A stretch of DNA of 64,000 nt from VAZQ01 sp036557665 (lineage in GTDB: Bacteria; Pseudomonadota; Alphaproteobacteria; Rhizobiales; Xanthobacteraceae), in assembly GCA_036557665.1 (NCBI GenBank), contig DATBHG010000002.1, positions 124,001 through 188,000 on the forward strand, in the 5' to 3' direction. The translations under genes were made by a program, and so were the position numbers. The notes under the pieces were generated by a model that was not told where the DNA came from, ran no database searches, and worked only from the letters and a program-made list of their open reading frames with translations. Positions 50,249 through 58,867 of this stretch are shown one piece after another (within the stretch, counting starts at the first letter, position 1; every line of letters starts with the position of its first letter).

Positions 50249-50737
50249 TCAGGAGCTGGTGTTTAGCACCGTCACCGCCCGCCGGTTCTGAGACCAACAG
50301 GAAATGTCGTTGCACACGGCGACCGGACGCTCCTTGCCGTAGGAGATCGTCCGCATGCGTTGTGCAGTGACGCCGCGGGAGGCAAGATAGTCGCGCACCG
50401 TTTGGGCGCGGCGTGCGCCTAGCGCGATGTTGTACTCGCGGGTGCCGCGCTCATCTGCATGGCCTTCAATGGTGAAGGTGTATTGGCCGTAGGACTGGAG
50501 CCACTGCGCCTGCTTGTTCAGGGTCGCGATCGACTGCGCGGTGAGCTCGGTGGAATCCGATTCGAAGAAGACCCGGTCGCCCACATTGACGACGAAGTCC
50601 TGCTGGCTGCCCGGCGTGGCGATGCCGGCCGCCTGGCTCACATTAGGGGTGTTCGCGCATCCCCCCATGGCGAGGGCCAAGACCAGAGCGCCGAGGAGAG
50701 TCGCACACTGGATGGCACGTTCAACAGCTTTCGTCAT
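50249..50737 (-). CDS. pal: Peptidoglycan-associated lipoprotein Pal
   Basis: 162-residue outer-membrane lipoprotein. The signal peptide ends with lipobox AMGGC, so the cysteine would be lipidated. The OmpA-like domain has VFFESDSTELTAQ, IEGHADERGTREYNIALGAR and RISYGKERP-like TISYGKERPV, which bind diaminopimelate. ATG 50737 is preceded by AGGGGG. It works with TolB and TolA in outer-membrane constriction. Confidence 0.96.
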   Translation of the reverse strand: MTKAVERAIQCATLLGALVLALAMGGCANTPNVSQAAGIATPGSQQDFVVNVGDRVFFESDSTELTAQSIATLNKQAQWLQSYGQYTFTIEGHADERGTREYNIALGARRAQTVRDYLASRGVTAQRMRTISYGKERPVAVCNDISCWSQNRRAVTVLNTSS

Positions 50738-50942
50738 TCCGGTGCCCCCTTTGGTTGCCGCGTTACCGGACATGGCGCAGGTCTAGCAGCTGCGTGGTTA
50801 AGCCAAAGTTGTTGGCAAGCTTGCCGGAGTGTTGCCCCGATCCGACAAACGCAGCAAAAACCCGAAACCCTTTGTATTGGTTAATAGAGGATGAATGCGG
50901 CGCCTTCTTGGCTCGCCATTCATCTTCTTGCGGGTCGGACGC

Positions 50943-52286
50943 TCATTGCAGCAAGGGAGACCAGGACGGATCAGAAGCATAGCTTGGCGTCTTGACCGGC
51001 TGCTCGTTGCGTCCCGTCACATCCACGGTGAAGAGGCCGGGCCCGGCATTCCCGCCGGGGTCGCGGAAGAACATGATCACACGGCCGTTCGGCGACCATG
51101 TCGGCCCCTCATTGTGATAGCCCTCGGTGAGGATGCGCTCCCCGGAGCCGTCGGGGCGCATGATCCCTATGGCGAACCGCCCTTCGGCCTGCTTGGTGAA
51201 CGCGATATAGTCGCCACGCGGCGACCAGACCGGGGTCGAATAGACGCCATCACCGAAGCTGATGCGCTGCGCCTGCCCGCCATCGGCCGTCATGACATAG
51301 ATCTGCTGCTTGCCGCCGCGGTCGGACTCGAAGGAAATGTACGAGCCATCAGGAGAGTAGGATGGCGCAGTATCGATCACCTGCGTATCGGTCAGGCGCG
51401 TCGTTGCTTTTGATCGCAAGTCCATGACGAAGAGGTTCGAATTGCCGGCGCGTTGCAGGCTGAAGATGACACGCTGGCTGTCGGGCGAAAACCGCGGGCT
51501 GAATGTCATTCCGGGAAAATTGCTGACGATCTCGCGTTGCAAGGTCTCGATGTTCATCAAATAGACTCGGGGATCGCCCTGACCGTAGGACATGTAGGTG
51601 ATGGTATCGGCCGAGGACGAGAAGCGCGGTGTGAGCACAAGATCATCGCCGCGCGTGAGATAGCGGACGTTGGCGCCATCCTGATCCATGAGAGCGAGCC
51701 GCTTGATGCGGCGCTCCTTGGGACCCGATTCGTCGACGAACACGATGCGACTGTCGAAGTAGCCCTTGTCTCCGGTCAGCCGTTCGTAGATCGCATCCGA
51801 GATGATGTGGGCGATGCGGCGCCAGTTATCGGATGTGGTGTTGTACTGCTGACCGTGGAGCTGCTGGCCAGCAAATACATCCCACAGCCGAAACTCCGCC
51901 TTGAGTCGTCCCTCGGCCTGAGTCACGCGACCGGTTGCCAGCGCCTGAGCGTTGATCTGCCGCCAATCGGGAAAGCGCGGCAACGTGTCGATGGTGGTGA
52001 TTTTCTCGATGAAGGCAGCGGGGTCGATCGGGGCAAACAGTCCGGAGCGCTGCAGATTTGCGCTTATGATCTGGCTGATGTTGCGCCCGAGGGCCGGATC
52101 CTGTGTCGCGACCGCAATGAATTCGGGAATTGCGATCGGTACCGGCTGCACGTTGCCTTGGGTGACGTCGAGCTTGAGCACTGCAAGTGCACGCTCCACC
52201 GGCAGTGCGCCGAGGGCGCCGGCAGCAACTCCCGCTCCGAGCGTCATCACTTTTCGTCGGGTGAGTCTCACAGGCAAGGACGTCAT
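50943..52286 (-). CDS. tolB: Tol-Pal system beta-propeller protein TolB
   Basis: 447-residue periplasmic protein. The export signal TRRKVMTLGAGVAAGALGAL is twin-arginine-like. The N-terminal alpha/beta domain (LKLDVTQGNVQPVPIAIPEF) is followed by propeller blades with repeated (F/W)SPxG motifs such as FSPDSQRVIF, YSPDGSYISFESDR and WSPRGDYIAF. The ATG at 52286 lies 26 bases after tolA. It carries the signal between TolA and Pal. Confidence 0.96.
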   Translation of the reverse strand: MTSLPVRLTRRKVMTLGAGVAAGALGALPVERALAVLKLDVTQGNVQPVPIAIPEFIAVATQDPALGRNISQIISANLQRSGLFAPIDPAAFIEKITTIDTLPRFPDWRQINAQALATGRVTQAEGRLKAEFRLWDVFAGQQLHGQQYNTTSDNWRRIAHIISDAIYERLTGDKGYFDSRIVFVDESGPKERRIKRLALMDQDGANVRYLTRGDDLVLTPRFSSSADTITYMSYGQGDPRVYLMNIETLQREIVSNFPGMTFSPRFSPDSQRVIFSLQRAGNSNLFVMDLRSKATTRLTDTQVIDTAPSYSPDGSYISFESDRGGKQQIYVMTADGGQAQRISFGDGVYSTPVWSPRGDYIAFTKQAEGRFAIGIMRPDGSGERILTEGYHNEGPTWSPNGRVIMFFRDPGGNAGPGLFTVDVTGRNEQPVKTPSYASDPSWSPLLQ

Positions 52287-52312
52287 TTCGCGCTGGTCAT
52301 CATGTGCTGGTG

Positions 52313-53200
52313 TTAGCCGCGGATCATCTCGCGCGGATCGAACTTGATCTCTATGTCTTTCCAAAGGTCGTAATGCTCACGTCGCAGCATCGTGAAAGGC
52401 TGCCCGCGCAGGAGCGCACGCACGGCGCTGTCGCGCGCTGCCGCAGCCATAGGCGTCCTTCCGCTGCTCAAGACCCGAGGCTGGCCCTCTACAGTGCCGT
52501 CCGGCCTGAATCTGACCTCGACCACGACGACGAGCTCCTCGGGATTGCTCCCCAAAGGCGGGTTCCAAAGCTCGCGCAACCGGGCCCGCAAGGCGTCCAG
52601 CTCGCTCTGGGACAACTGCGCCGCGTGCCCGTTAGGTAGTCCGAGACCGGGGCTGCTGTTGAGCGTCTCACCCGCAGCCGCGAGCCGGGTGGCGTTGCGC
52701 TTGTCGAGCAAGGCCTCGACCTGCTTCGGATCGAATTTCGGTGCCGGCGGTGCCGGCTTCTTTGGCGGCGTCGGTGGCTGCGGCTTCGCTTCCGCTTTCT
52801 TCGGTTGATGCTTGGGCTGTTCCTTGCTCAGCGCCTCGGCAATGGGATCGACCTTGGTCTCAGCCTGCTTGGCGTCCTTTGGTTTCTCCTCGGCCGGCTT
52901 CACTTCCGGGGCGGGCTCGGTCTCGCGCGCGGCCTTGACCTCCTTCTTCTCGACAACCTTTGCCGTCGGGTCATCGACCGGCTTTGCCTCGGCGACTTTT
53001 TCCACCAGCGGCTTCGGAGTCTCCGTCTGCGGCGCGCTCTTTACCCCTTGGGTGATCTGCGAGAACTCGCTGGACGTCACGATGTCGACCGGCAAGGAAT
53101 CGCTCGCGGGTACGTTCAGCGGTCTCGCTGCGAGCGACCAGACGCTCCACAGCAGCACGGCTGCATGGCCGATGGCCGATATGGTGTAGGCCGTCCTCAT
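52313..53200 (-). CDS. tolA: Tol-Pal system protein TolA / TonB-family energy transducer
   Basis: 295 residues. One N-terminal transmembrane helix (TISAIGHAAVLLWSVWSLA), then a long Lys/Pro/Ala/Glu-rich spacer (about 60-160, including PKHQPKKAEAKPQPPTPPKK) that spans the periplasm, and a C-terminal TonB-like domain (VVVEVRFRPDGTVEGQPRVL). ATG 53200 was chosen over a preceding TTG. It lies between tolR and tolB as usual. Confidence 0.93.
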   Translation of the reverse strand: MRTAYTISAIGHAAVLLWSVWSLAARPLNVPASDSLPVDIVTSSEFSQITQGVKSAPQTETPKPLVEKVAEAKPVDDPTAKVVEKKEVKAARETEPAPEVKPAEEKPKDAKQAETKVDPIAEALSKEQPKHQPKKAEAKPQPPTPPKKPAPPAPKFDPKQVEALLDKRNATRLAAAGETLNSSPGLGLPNGHAAQLSQSELDALRARLRELWNPPLGSNPEELVVVVEVRFRPDGTVEGQPRVLSSGRTPMAAAARDSAVRALLRGQPFTMLRREHYDLWKDIEIKFDPREMIRG

Positions 53201-53218
53201 CAACCCGTCGTCAAACCC

Positions 53219-53671
53219 TCAACGTGCCCGGCCCTGCTCCGTATCCGTCACCAAGGCCACGCGCCGGAATCCCGCCGCCGATATCCGCCCCATCACCTTC
53301 ATCACTGTGCCGTAATCGACCTGGCGATCGCCACGCACATAGATGCGCTCATCTGCCCCCCCACGCGCTTCCGTAATGGCCTTGAGCTTCGGCACAACCT
53401 CGTCCAAGGGGATCTCGGTGTTTTGCAGGTACACCTGTTCCTTTACATTCACCGAGACGGTTAACGGCTCCTTGTCCTGGTCAAGGCTCTTGGCCTCCGT
53501 TCGCGGCAGATCGATGGGAACCCCGACGGTAAGCAGCGGCGCCGAGACCATGAAAATGATCAGCAGGACGAGCATGACATCGACCATCGGTGTCACATTG
53601 ATCTCCGCCATTACCGGCCGGCGACGGTGCCGCCGCCCGGCCGCCACATTCGCGCCCGCATTCATCCCCAT
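53219..53671 (-). CDS. tolR: Tol-Pal system proton-channel protein TolR (ExbD-like)
   Basis: 150 residues. After a basic start (RRHRRRPVMAEINVTPMVDV) there is one transmembrane helix (MLVLLIIFMVSAPLLTV), which includes the conserved aspartate just before it. The periplasmic domain ends IYVRGDRQVDYGTVMKVMG. The ATG at 53671 has GGGGGG upstream. With TolQ it turns the proton gradient into TolA movement. Confidence 0.95.
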   Translation of the reverse strand: MGMNAGANVAAGRRHRRRPVMAEINVTPMVDVMLVLLIIFMVSAPLLTVGVPIDLPRTEAKSLDQDKEPLTVSVNVKEQVYLQNTEIPLDEVVPKLKAITEARGGADERIYVRGDRQVDYGTVMKVMGRISAAGFRRVALVTDTEQGRAR

Positions 53672-53696
53672 TTCAGACCCCCCGATCCGCTGATCC

Positions 53697-54377
53697 TCAT
53701 GTCCGCTCGTCGATCTGCCGCGACAGAATTGCAGCAAATTCGTCAGCAAACCCCTCCAGGCGCTGCGCCTGTCTGTTCACATCGGACACGAACTTGTTGT
53801 ATAAAATCGTCGCGGGTATGGCGGCGAAGAGTCCCGCTGCGGTCGCGAACAGGGCTTCCGCTATGCCGGGCGCAACCACCGCGAGCGAGGTGGTCTGCTG
53901 CCCGGCAATGGCGCGAAAGCTGGTCATGATCCCCCAGACCGTCCCGAACAGGCCGACGAAGGGTCCGGCTGAGCCGATGGTGGCCAGCACCAGCAGGTAG
54001 CGTTCGAGCCGCGCAATTTCGCGCTGGATCGTCACGTCCATGACTTTCTCGATGCGCGCCTGCAGGCCTGCGAACGAACGCGGATGCCCCTCGAGGCTGC
54101 GCTTCCATTCGCGCATCGCTGCGACGAACAGCGCCGCCATCGAGTGGCTCGGCCGCGACGCCAGCGAGCGATAGAGCTCCTCCAGCGACTGTCCCGACCA
54201 GAACGCCTGCTCGAAGGCATCCATCGCGCGCCGCGTACGCGAGTAGAGCACGAGCTTTTCGATCGCGATCGCCCATACCGAGATCGAAGCAATCAGGAGG
54301 CCGATCATCACCAGTTTGACGACGATGTCCGCGTTCTGAAAAAGATCCCAGATCGAAATCGGCGCAGCGGACGGCAT
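53697..54377 (-). CDS. tolQ: Tol-Pal system proton-channel protein TolQ (ExbB-like)
   Basis: 226 residues with three transmembrane helices: LVMIGLLIASISVWAIAIEK near the N-terminus, LLVLATIGSAGPFVGLFGTV and AEALFATAAGLFAAIPATIL. The cytoplasmic loop and VWGIMTSFRAIAGQQTTSLA are typical. GGAAGGA precedes the ATG. It is first of the tolQRAB-pal-cpoB genes. Confidence 0.96.
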   Translation of the reverse strand: MPSAAPISIWDLFQNADIVVKLVMIGLLIASISVWAIAIEKLVLYSRTRRAMDAFEQAFWSGQSLEELYRSLASRPSHSMAALFVAAMREWKRSLEGHPRSFAGLQARIEKVMDVTIQREIARLERYLLVLATIGSAGPFVGLFGTVWGIMTSFRAIAGQQTTSLAVVAPGIAEALFATAAGLFAAIPATILYNKFVSDVNRQAQRLEGFADEFAAILSRQIDERT

Positions 54378-54714
54378 TGCAGTTCCTTCCGGCTGTCCCT
54401 TGGGCTGGACCTGGCTCCTTGCGGAGGCCGCAGGCTAGCGGCCGCGACGGGATCGCCGCGGCGGGCATGCCGGCGCGCCACACCCCAGGCTATGATCCGT
54501 CGCCGAAGACCCCAAAGCGCAGTAACCCACCCCCGCCGGTCGAGAACGGCTTCCGGTTGAAAGGTGTCCAAACTAGGGCGTCCGTCACGGCCGGACCGGG
54601 AATCGCGGGACCGTTGGCCTGCCTCCGCGGCCTGGTCGCGGGGCGAAGACGAGGATACCAAGACAAATCAGGCAAATCCGGGCATGACGGTGCGACCTGC
54701 CCCGGACGCGGCGC
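54378..54714. other. Intergenic region between ybgC and tolQ
   Basis: 337 bases without a supported gene. The block from ruvC to ybgC and the tol genes read in the same direction, so this gap probably holds the tolQ promoter. I found no convincing promoter, hairpin or repeat. Confidence 0.5.
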
Positions 54715-55191
54715 TCACAGCGATTCTGCGGCGCCTGCTTGGTCCGCCATCATCGCGAGGCGCAGGGCTTTCGGGATCGGGCGCGCCCGTCCGCCTGACA
54801 CGCATGCCACGCGCACATGCGCCTCCACCAGAAGCTCGTCGCCGCGCAGGATCTGTTGATGCAGGCTGATCGAGGCACCCTTCACCTCCTGCGGGCTGGT
54901 CGTGATGTCGAGCACATCGTCCATGTGCGCCGGCTTGAGGAACTCAATCCGCATGGACCGCACCACGAAGGCAAAACCGGGCGCCTCCCGCTCCGCCTCC
55001 TCGAACAATGCGCGATGGCCGGTGCCCAGCAGCCGCAAATGATTTGTGCGGCCCCGCTCCATAAAGCGCAGATAGTTGGCGTGATACACGATCCCGGAGA
55101 AATCCGTGTCCTCGTAGTACACGCGCACTGTCATGCAGTGGCGGCCATTGCGGATCGTGCCATCGAGAGCAATCGACGGCGCAGTCATCAT
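54715..55191 (-). CDS. ybgC: Acyl-CoA thioesterase YbgC
   Basis: 158-residue hotdog-fold thioesterase. The catalytic aspartate is in VYYEDTDFSGIVYHANYLRF, followed by MERGRTNHLR. It hydrolyses short or medium acyl-CoA or acyl-ACP and is the classical upstream neighbour of tolQ. It starts eight bases after the ruvB stop, so the two are probably co-transcribed. Confidence 0.95.
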   Translation of the reverse strand: MMTAPSIALDGTIRNGRHCMTVRVYYEDTDFSGIVYHANYLRFMERGRTNHLRLLGTGHRALFEEAEREAPGFAFVVRSMRIEFLKPAHMDDVLDITTSPQEVKGASISLHQQILRGDELLVEAHVRVACVSGGRARPIPKALRLAMMADQAGAAESL

Positions 55192-55199
55192 CGCAACAC

Positions 55200-56246
55200 T
55201 TACTGGTCCTCGGAAGAGTCAAATAGCTGAAACTGGGTGGAATCGCGCGCGGGCTCGGCGAGGCCGAGGTGCCGAAAGGCATGGGATGTGAGCAGCCGGC
55301 CACGCGGGGTGCGCTGTAACAGGCCTTTCTGGATCAGGAACGGCTCGATGATTTCCTCGATGGCGTCGCGCGGCTCGGAGAGCGCGGCAGCGATGGTCTC
55401 GATGCCGACTGGTCCGCCACCGTAGTTCTGCGCAACGGTCGTGAGATAGCGCCGATCCATCGCGTCGAGCCCCGCGGCGTCCACCTCGAGCTCCGTGAGC
55501 GCACGATCCGCTGCTCGCCGATCGATGATCTTGGACCCGTCTATAGAGGCGAAATCGCGCACCCGCCGCAACAGCCGGCCAGCAATGCGGGGAGTGCCGC
55601 GGGCACGGCGTGCAATCTCGTTAGCTCCGTCGGGGCTCATGCCGATTCCAAGCACCCGCGCGCCACGATTCACGATCTCTTCGAGCTCGGGCTCGGAGTA
55701 GAAGCTCAGCCGCACCGGAATGCCGAAGCGATCGCGAAGCGGATTGGTAAGCAGACCGGCACGCGTGGTTGCGCCGACGAGCGTGAATTTCGCAAGGTCG
55801 ATCTTCACCGAGCGTGCCGCCGGCCCCTGGCCGATGATAAGATCGAGCTGAAAATCCTCCATTGCGGGATAGAGAATCTCCTCTACTGCCGGGTTGAGCC
55901 GATGGATCTCGTCGATGAACAGCACATCGCGTTCCTCGAGATTGGTAAGCAGCGCTGCAAGGTCTCCGGCCTTGGCGATGACCGGCCCCGAGGTAGCACG
56001 AAAGTTCACGCCGAGCTCGCGCGCCACGATCTGCGCCAGAGTGGTCTTGCCCAATCCGGGCGGACCGACGAACAGGACGTGATCGAGCGCCTCATGGCGC
56101 GAGCGCGCGGCCGCGATGAAGACGGACAGGTTCGAGCGCGCCTGCTGCTGGCCGATGAACTCGGTGAGGCGTTGCGGGCGTAAGGAGCCGTCCGCGTTGT
56201 CCTCGTCGCGCCGCTCGCCACTTACGAGCCTGGGGGCCGAGCTCAA
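55200..56246 (-). CDS. ruvB: Holliday junction helicase motor RuvB
   Basis: 348 residues if started at TTG 56246. No ATG or GTG lies in a sensible place, and this TTG gives MSSAPRLVSGERRDEDNADG, the normal family opening, with GAGG about six bases upstream. Walker A is GPPGLGKTT (61-69), the Walker B box IDEIH (111-115), and the winged-helix end has TPRGRLLTSHAFRHLG. The hexamer drives branch migration with RuvA. It is separated from ruvA by a cytidine deaminase gene. Confidence 0.97.
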   Translation of the reverse strand: MSSAPRLVSGERRDEDNADGSLRPQRLTEFIGQQQARSNLSVFIAAARSRHEALDHVLFVGPPGLGKTTLAQIVARELGVNFRATSGPVIAKAGDLAALLTNLEERDVLFIDEIHRLNPAVEEILYPAMEDFQLDLIIGQGPAARSVKIDLAKFTLVGATTRAGLLTNPLRDRFGIPVRLSFYSEPELEEIVNRGARVLGIGMSPDGANEIARRARGTPRIAGRLLRRVRDFASIDGSKIIDRRAADRALTELEVDAAGLDAMDRRYLTTVAQNYGGGPVGIETIAAALSEPRDAIEEIIEPFLIQKGLLQRTPRGRLLTSHAFRHLGLAEPARDSTQFQLFDSSEDQ

Positions 56247-56253
56247 GCCGACC

Positions 56254-56676
56254 TCACAGCGTCCGCTCGCGGCTATATTTGTTCGGCAACAGCGCCCCGA
56301 TGGCCGCAACCGCGGGTCCGTTCGCGGTCGGCACAATGACGCGAGCGTTGCGATCGTAATCCCAGATCAGCTCGCGACAACTGCCGCAGGGCGAGACGAC
56401 GCGTACGGCCCGATCGGGCTCCATCGGCTCGGGGTGACGCACCGCAACGATAGTGTCGATTCCACTCTCGCCTGTCTCGGTCACCGCGCGCCCGAGTGCG
56501 ACCGCCTCGGCGCACACCGCCATCCGGCCCAGATACGCATCCAGATTGACCCCGGTGTAGATCCGTCCGTCGCGGGTGCGCAGCGCGGCCCCGACTTCCT
56601 GCCAATCGTTGCGATAGCGCTGGGTGATGGCCTGCATTGCTGCCGCAATCAACTCCTGATCCTGCACGTTCAGCAT
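56254..56676 (-). CDS. Cytidine deaminase-family protein
   Basis: 140 residues. The zinc and catalytic motifs are CAEAVAL (C55, E57) and SPCGSCRE (C97, C100), as in homotetrameric cytidine deaminases. ATG 56676 with AAGGG upstream was preferred to ATG 56691. The gene is wedged between ruvA and ruvB, seven bases before the ruvB start. Some relatives act on other nucleosides, such as blasticidin S, so the substrate is not certain. Confidence 0.88.
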   Translation of the reverse strand: MLNVQDQELIAAAMQAITQRYRNDWQEVGAALRTRDGRIYTGVNLDAYLGRMAVCAEAVALGRAVTETGESGIDTIVAVRHPEPMEPDRAVRVVSPCGSCRELIWDYDRNARVIVPTANGPAVAAIGALLPNKYSRERTL

Positions 56677-56692
56677 GGCAACCCTTGGCATC

Positions 56693-57310
56693 TCATTTCG
56701 CGAGCTCCTTGAGCCCGAGCCGTATCAGGCTTGCCGCGTCCGCGGCTGCGCCCGCACTGCGCGCTGCCGCTGCGATGGCAGACGCGGCCTGAGGCTGACC
56801 GTAACCCAAATTCATCAGCGCCGAGACCGCATCGGCGACCGGCTGCGGCGCGCGCTTCTCATCGACTGCGCCGGAGAGGCGAACAACCGACGGGTCCATC
56901 CCGGCATAGGCCGGGGCCTTGTCCTTGAGCTCGGTGACGATGCGCTCCGCCACTTTTGCCCCGACGCCCGGCGAGCGCGCCACCATCGCCTTGTCGCGCA
57001 TGGCGATGGCGGAAGCGAGATCGGCAGGCTTGAGAGTTCCCAGCACCGACAGCGCGACCTTCGCGCCGACACCCTGGACCGTCTGCAGCAAGCCGAACCA
57101 TTCGCGCTCGACCTCGGTCATGAAGCCGAACAGCCGGATCTGGTCCTCGCGAACATGGGTTTCGATGGCGAGCGTTGCGGCTTGTCCCGTCGCGGGCAGC
57201 TCCTGCAATGTGCGCGCCGAGCAATGCACGCGGTACCCGACGCCGTTCACGTCGAGGATGACGGAGTCCTCGCCATACGAATCGATGACGCCCTTGAGCT
57301 TGCCGATCAT
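56693..57310 (-). CDS. ruvA: Holliday junction DNA-binding protein RuvA
   Basis: 205 residues: OB-fold domain I (MIGKLKGVIDSYGEDSVILD), the helix-hairpin-helix pair (LLQTVQGVGAKVALSVLG, RSPGVGAKVAERIVTELKDK) and the C-terminal RuvB-binding helices (VSALMNLGYGQPQAASAI). The ATG at 57310 overlaps the ruvC stop. It binds four-way junctions as a tetramer. Confidence 0.97.
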   Translation of the reverse strand: MIGKLKGVIDSYGEDSVILDVNGVGYRVHCSARTLQELPATGQAATLAIETHVREDQIRLFGFMTEVEREWFGLLQTVQGVGAKVALSVLGTLKPADLASAIAMRDKAMVARSPGVGAKVAERIVTELKDKAPAYAGMDPSVVRLSGAVDEKRAPQPVADAVSALMNLGYGQPQAASAIAAAARSAGAAADAASLIRLGLKELAK

Positions 57311-57828
57311 CGCGTCCTCGCGGCAGGCAGCTCGCAGTTGCGGCTCGCTCCATTGCGGTGATGCGCGTGACACACCGCAATCGCGAGCGCGTCCGCTGCA
57401 TCGTCGGACCGCGCATCGGCTTTCGGCAACAGCACGCCAATCATCATGCGCACTTGCGCCTTTTCGCCGTGCCCGGTGCCGACGATGGTTTTTTTCACCA
57501 GGTTAGGCGCGTATTCCGAAACCGGGAGGCCGGCAATGGCGGGGACCAGCATCGCGATCCCGCGCGCCTGGCCAAGCTTGAGAGTGGCGGCCGCATCCTT
57601 GTTCACGAAGGTCTTTTCCACCGCCGCTTCGTGCGGCGCGTGCGTCCTGATGATTTCGCTCAAGCCTTGATGAATGACGAGGAGCCGAGTCGCGAGCCCC
57701 TCCTGCTCGTCCGTGGCAAGCGAGCCACAGCCAATGAAACGCAGGCGATAACCCTCGACCGCAATCATGCCCCAGCCCGTGCGGCGAAGCCCAGGATCGA
57801 TGCCGAGAATGCGAATCGGCCGGAGCAT
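57307..57828 (-). CDS. ruvC: Crossover junction endonuclease RuvC
   Basis: 173-residue Holliday-junction resolvase of the RNase H fold. Catalytic acids are D11 (LGIDPGL), E71 (AAVEKTF), D143 and D146 (RSDDAADALA). It is first of the ruvC-ruvA-cdd-ruvB genes, overlapping ruvA by four bases. Confidence 0.97.
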   Translation of the reverse strand: MLRPIRILGIDPGLRRTGWGMIAVEGYRLRFIGCGSLATDEQEGLATRLLVIHQGLSEIIRTHAPHEAAVEKTFVNKDAAATLKLGQARGIAMLVPAIAGLPVSEYAPNLVKKTIVGTGHGEKAQVRMMIGVLLPKADARSDDAADALAIAVCHAHHRNGASRNCELPAARTR

Positions 57829-57891
57829 GATCGATTCGGTGATAACCCCGGCGGCGGGCCACGCATAGATGGAATCTCAACTATTCGGACC

Positions 57892-58638
57892 TCAGGCGCC
57901 GAGCTTCTGCATCAGCGCGTCAGAAACCTCGAAATTGGCGTAGACGTTTTGCACGTCATCGTGCTCGTTGAGCATCTCCATCAGCCGGAGGACCCTTTCT
58001 CCCTGCTCGTCGTTCACGGCGAGGGTGTTTTGCGGTTTCCACACCAGAGCCACCTTGCGCGGCTCCCCGAACTTGACCTCCAGCGCCTTTGCCGCGTCGC
58101 GCAGCGTATCCTGGGAGGTGTAGACCTCGTGCCCGGCTCCGCTTGAGACGACATCCTCCGCGCCCGCTTCGATTGCGGCCTCCAGTATGGCGTCGGCGTT
58201 GGCAGCTTCAGCGTCGTATTCAATGACTCCGACGTGGTCGAAGAGGAACGAGACAGCGCCGGTTTCCGCCAGGTGACCGCCTGACCTGGTGAAGGTCGCG
58301 CGCACCTCCCCGGCCGTGCGGTTGCGGTTGTCGGTCAACACTTCGACGATAACCGCGACGCCGCCCGGACCGTACCCCTCATAACGGATTTCATCATAGC
58401 TCTCGGCATCACCGCCGAGCGCCTTTTTGATCGCGCGGTCGATATTGTCCTTGGGCATGTTTTCGGCGCGCGCAGCGAGGATGGCCGCTCGCAGACGCGG
58501 GTTCATTGCGGGGTCAGGCAGCCCCAGTCTGGCGGAAACCGTAATCTCGCGAGCCAGCTTGCCGAACAGCTTGGATTTCGCCGCATCCTGCCGCCCCTTG
58601 CGGTGCATGATGTTTTTGAACTGTGAATGTCCAGCCAT
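57892..58638 (-). CDS. yebC: YebC/PmpR family transcriptional or translational regulator
   Basis: 248 residues. The start MAGHSQFKNIMHRKGRQDAA is the family hallmark and fixes the ATG at 58638, though the frame is open farther up. RYEGYGPGGVAVIVEVLTDN and the C-terminal ENDVQNVYANF-like HDDVQNVYANFEV are typical. Members bind DNA near promoters or help ribosomes through difficult sequences. It lies 63 bases before ruvC, as in many Alphaproteobacteria. Confidence 0.97.
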   Translation of the reverse strand: MAGHSQFKNIMHRKGRQDAAKSKLFGKLAREITVSARLGLPDPAMNPRLRAAILAARAENMPKDNIDRAIKKALGGDAESYDEIRYEGYGPGGVAVIVEVLTDNRNRTAGEVRATFTRSGGHLAETGAVSFLFDHVGVIEYDAEAANADAILEAAIEAGAEDVVSSGAGHEVYTSQDTLRDAAKALEVKFGEPRKVALVWKPQNTLAVNDEQGERVLRLMEMLNEHDDVQNVYANFEVSDALMQKLGA

Positions 58639-58867
58639 AGTCGAGATCCTGATCGATTGCTTGAGCCGCGCATCCAATGAGATTGCCGGAGGGGAAGAGC
58701 AATGATTGCGGGTAACCGGCCGGGAAAGCGCAGCTGCGTTATAGGATGCACCACACCTGAAATCCAGGACATGAAAGTCAATCGTGACTCGTTCTGATTC
58801 GTTTGAGCTGAATGTCTTGCGGTGCAACCCACAGGGGCGCGGGGTGAAAAGATCAGCTGAACAAGGC

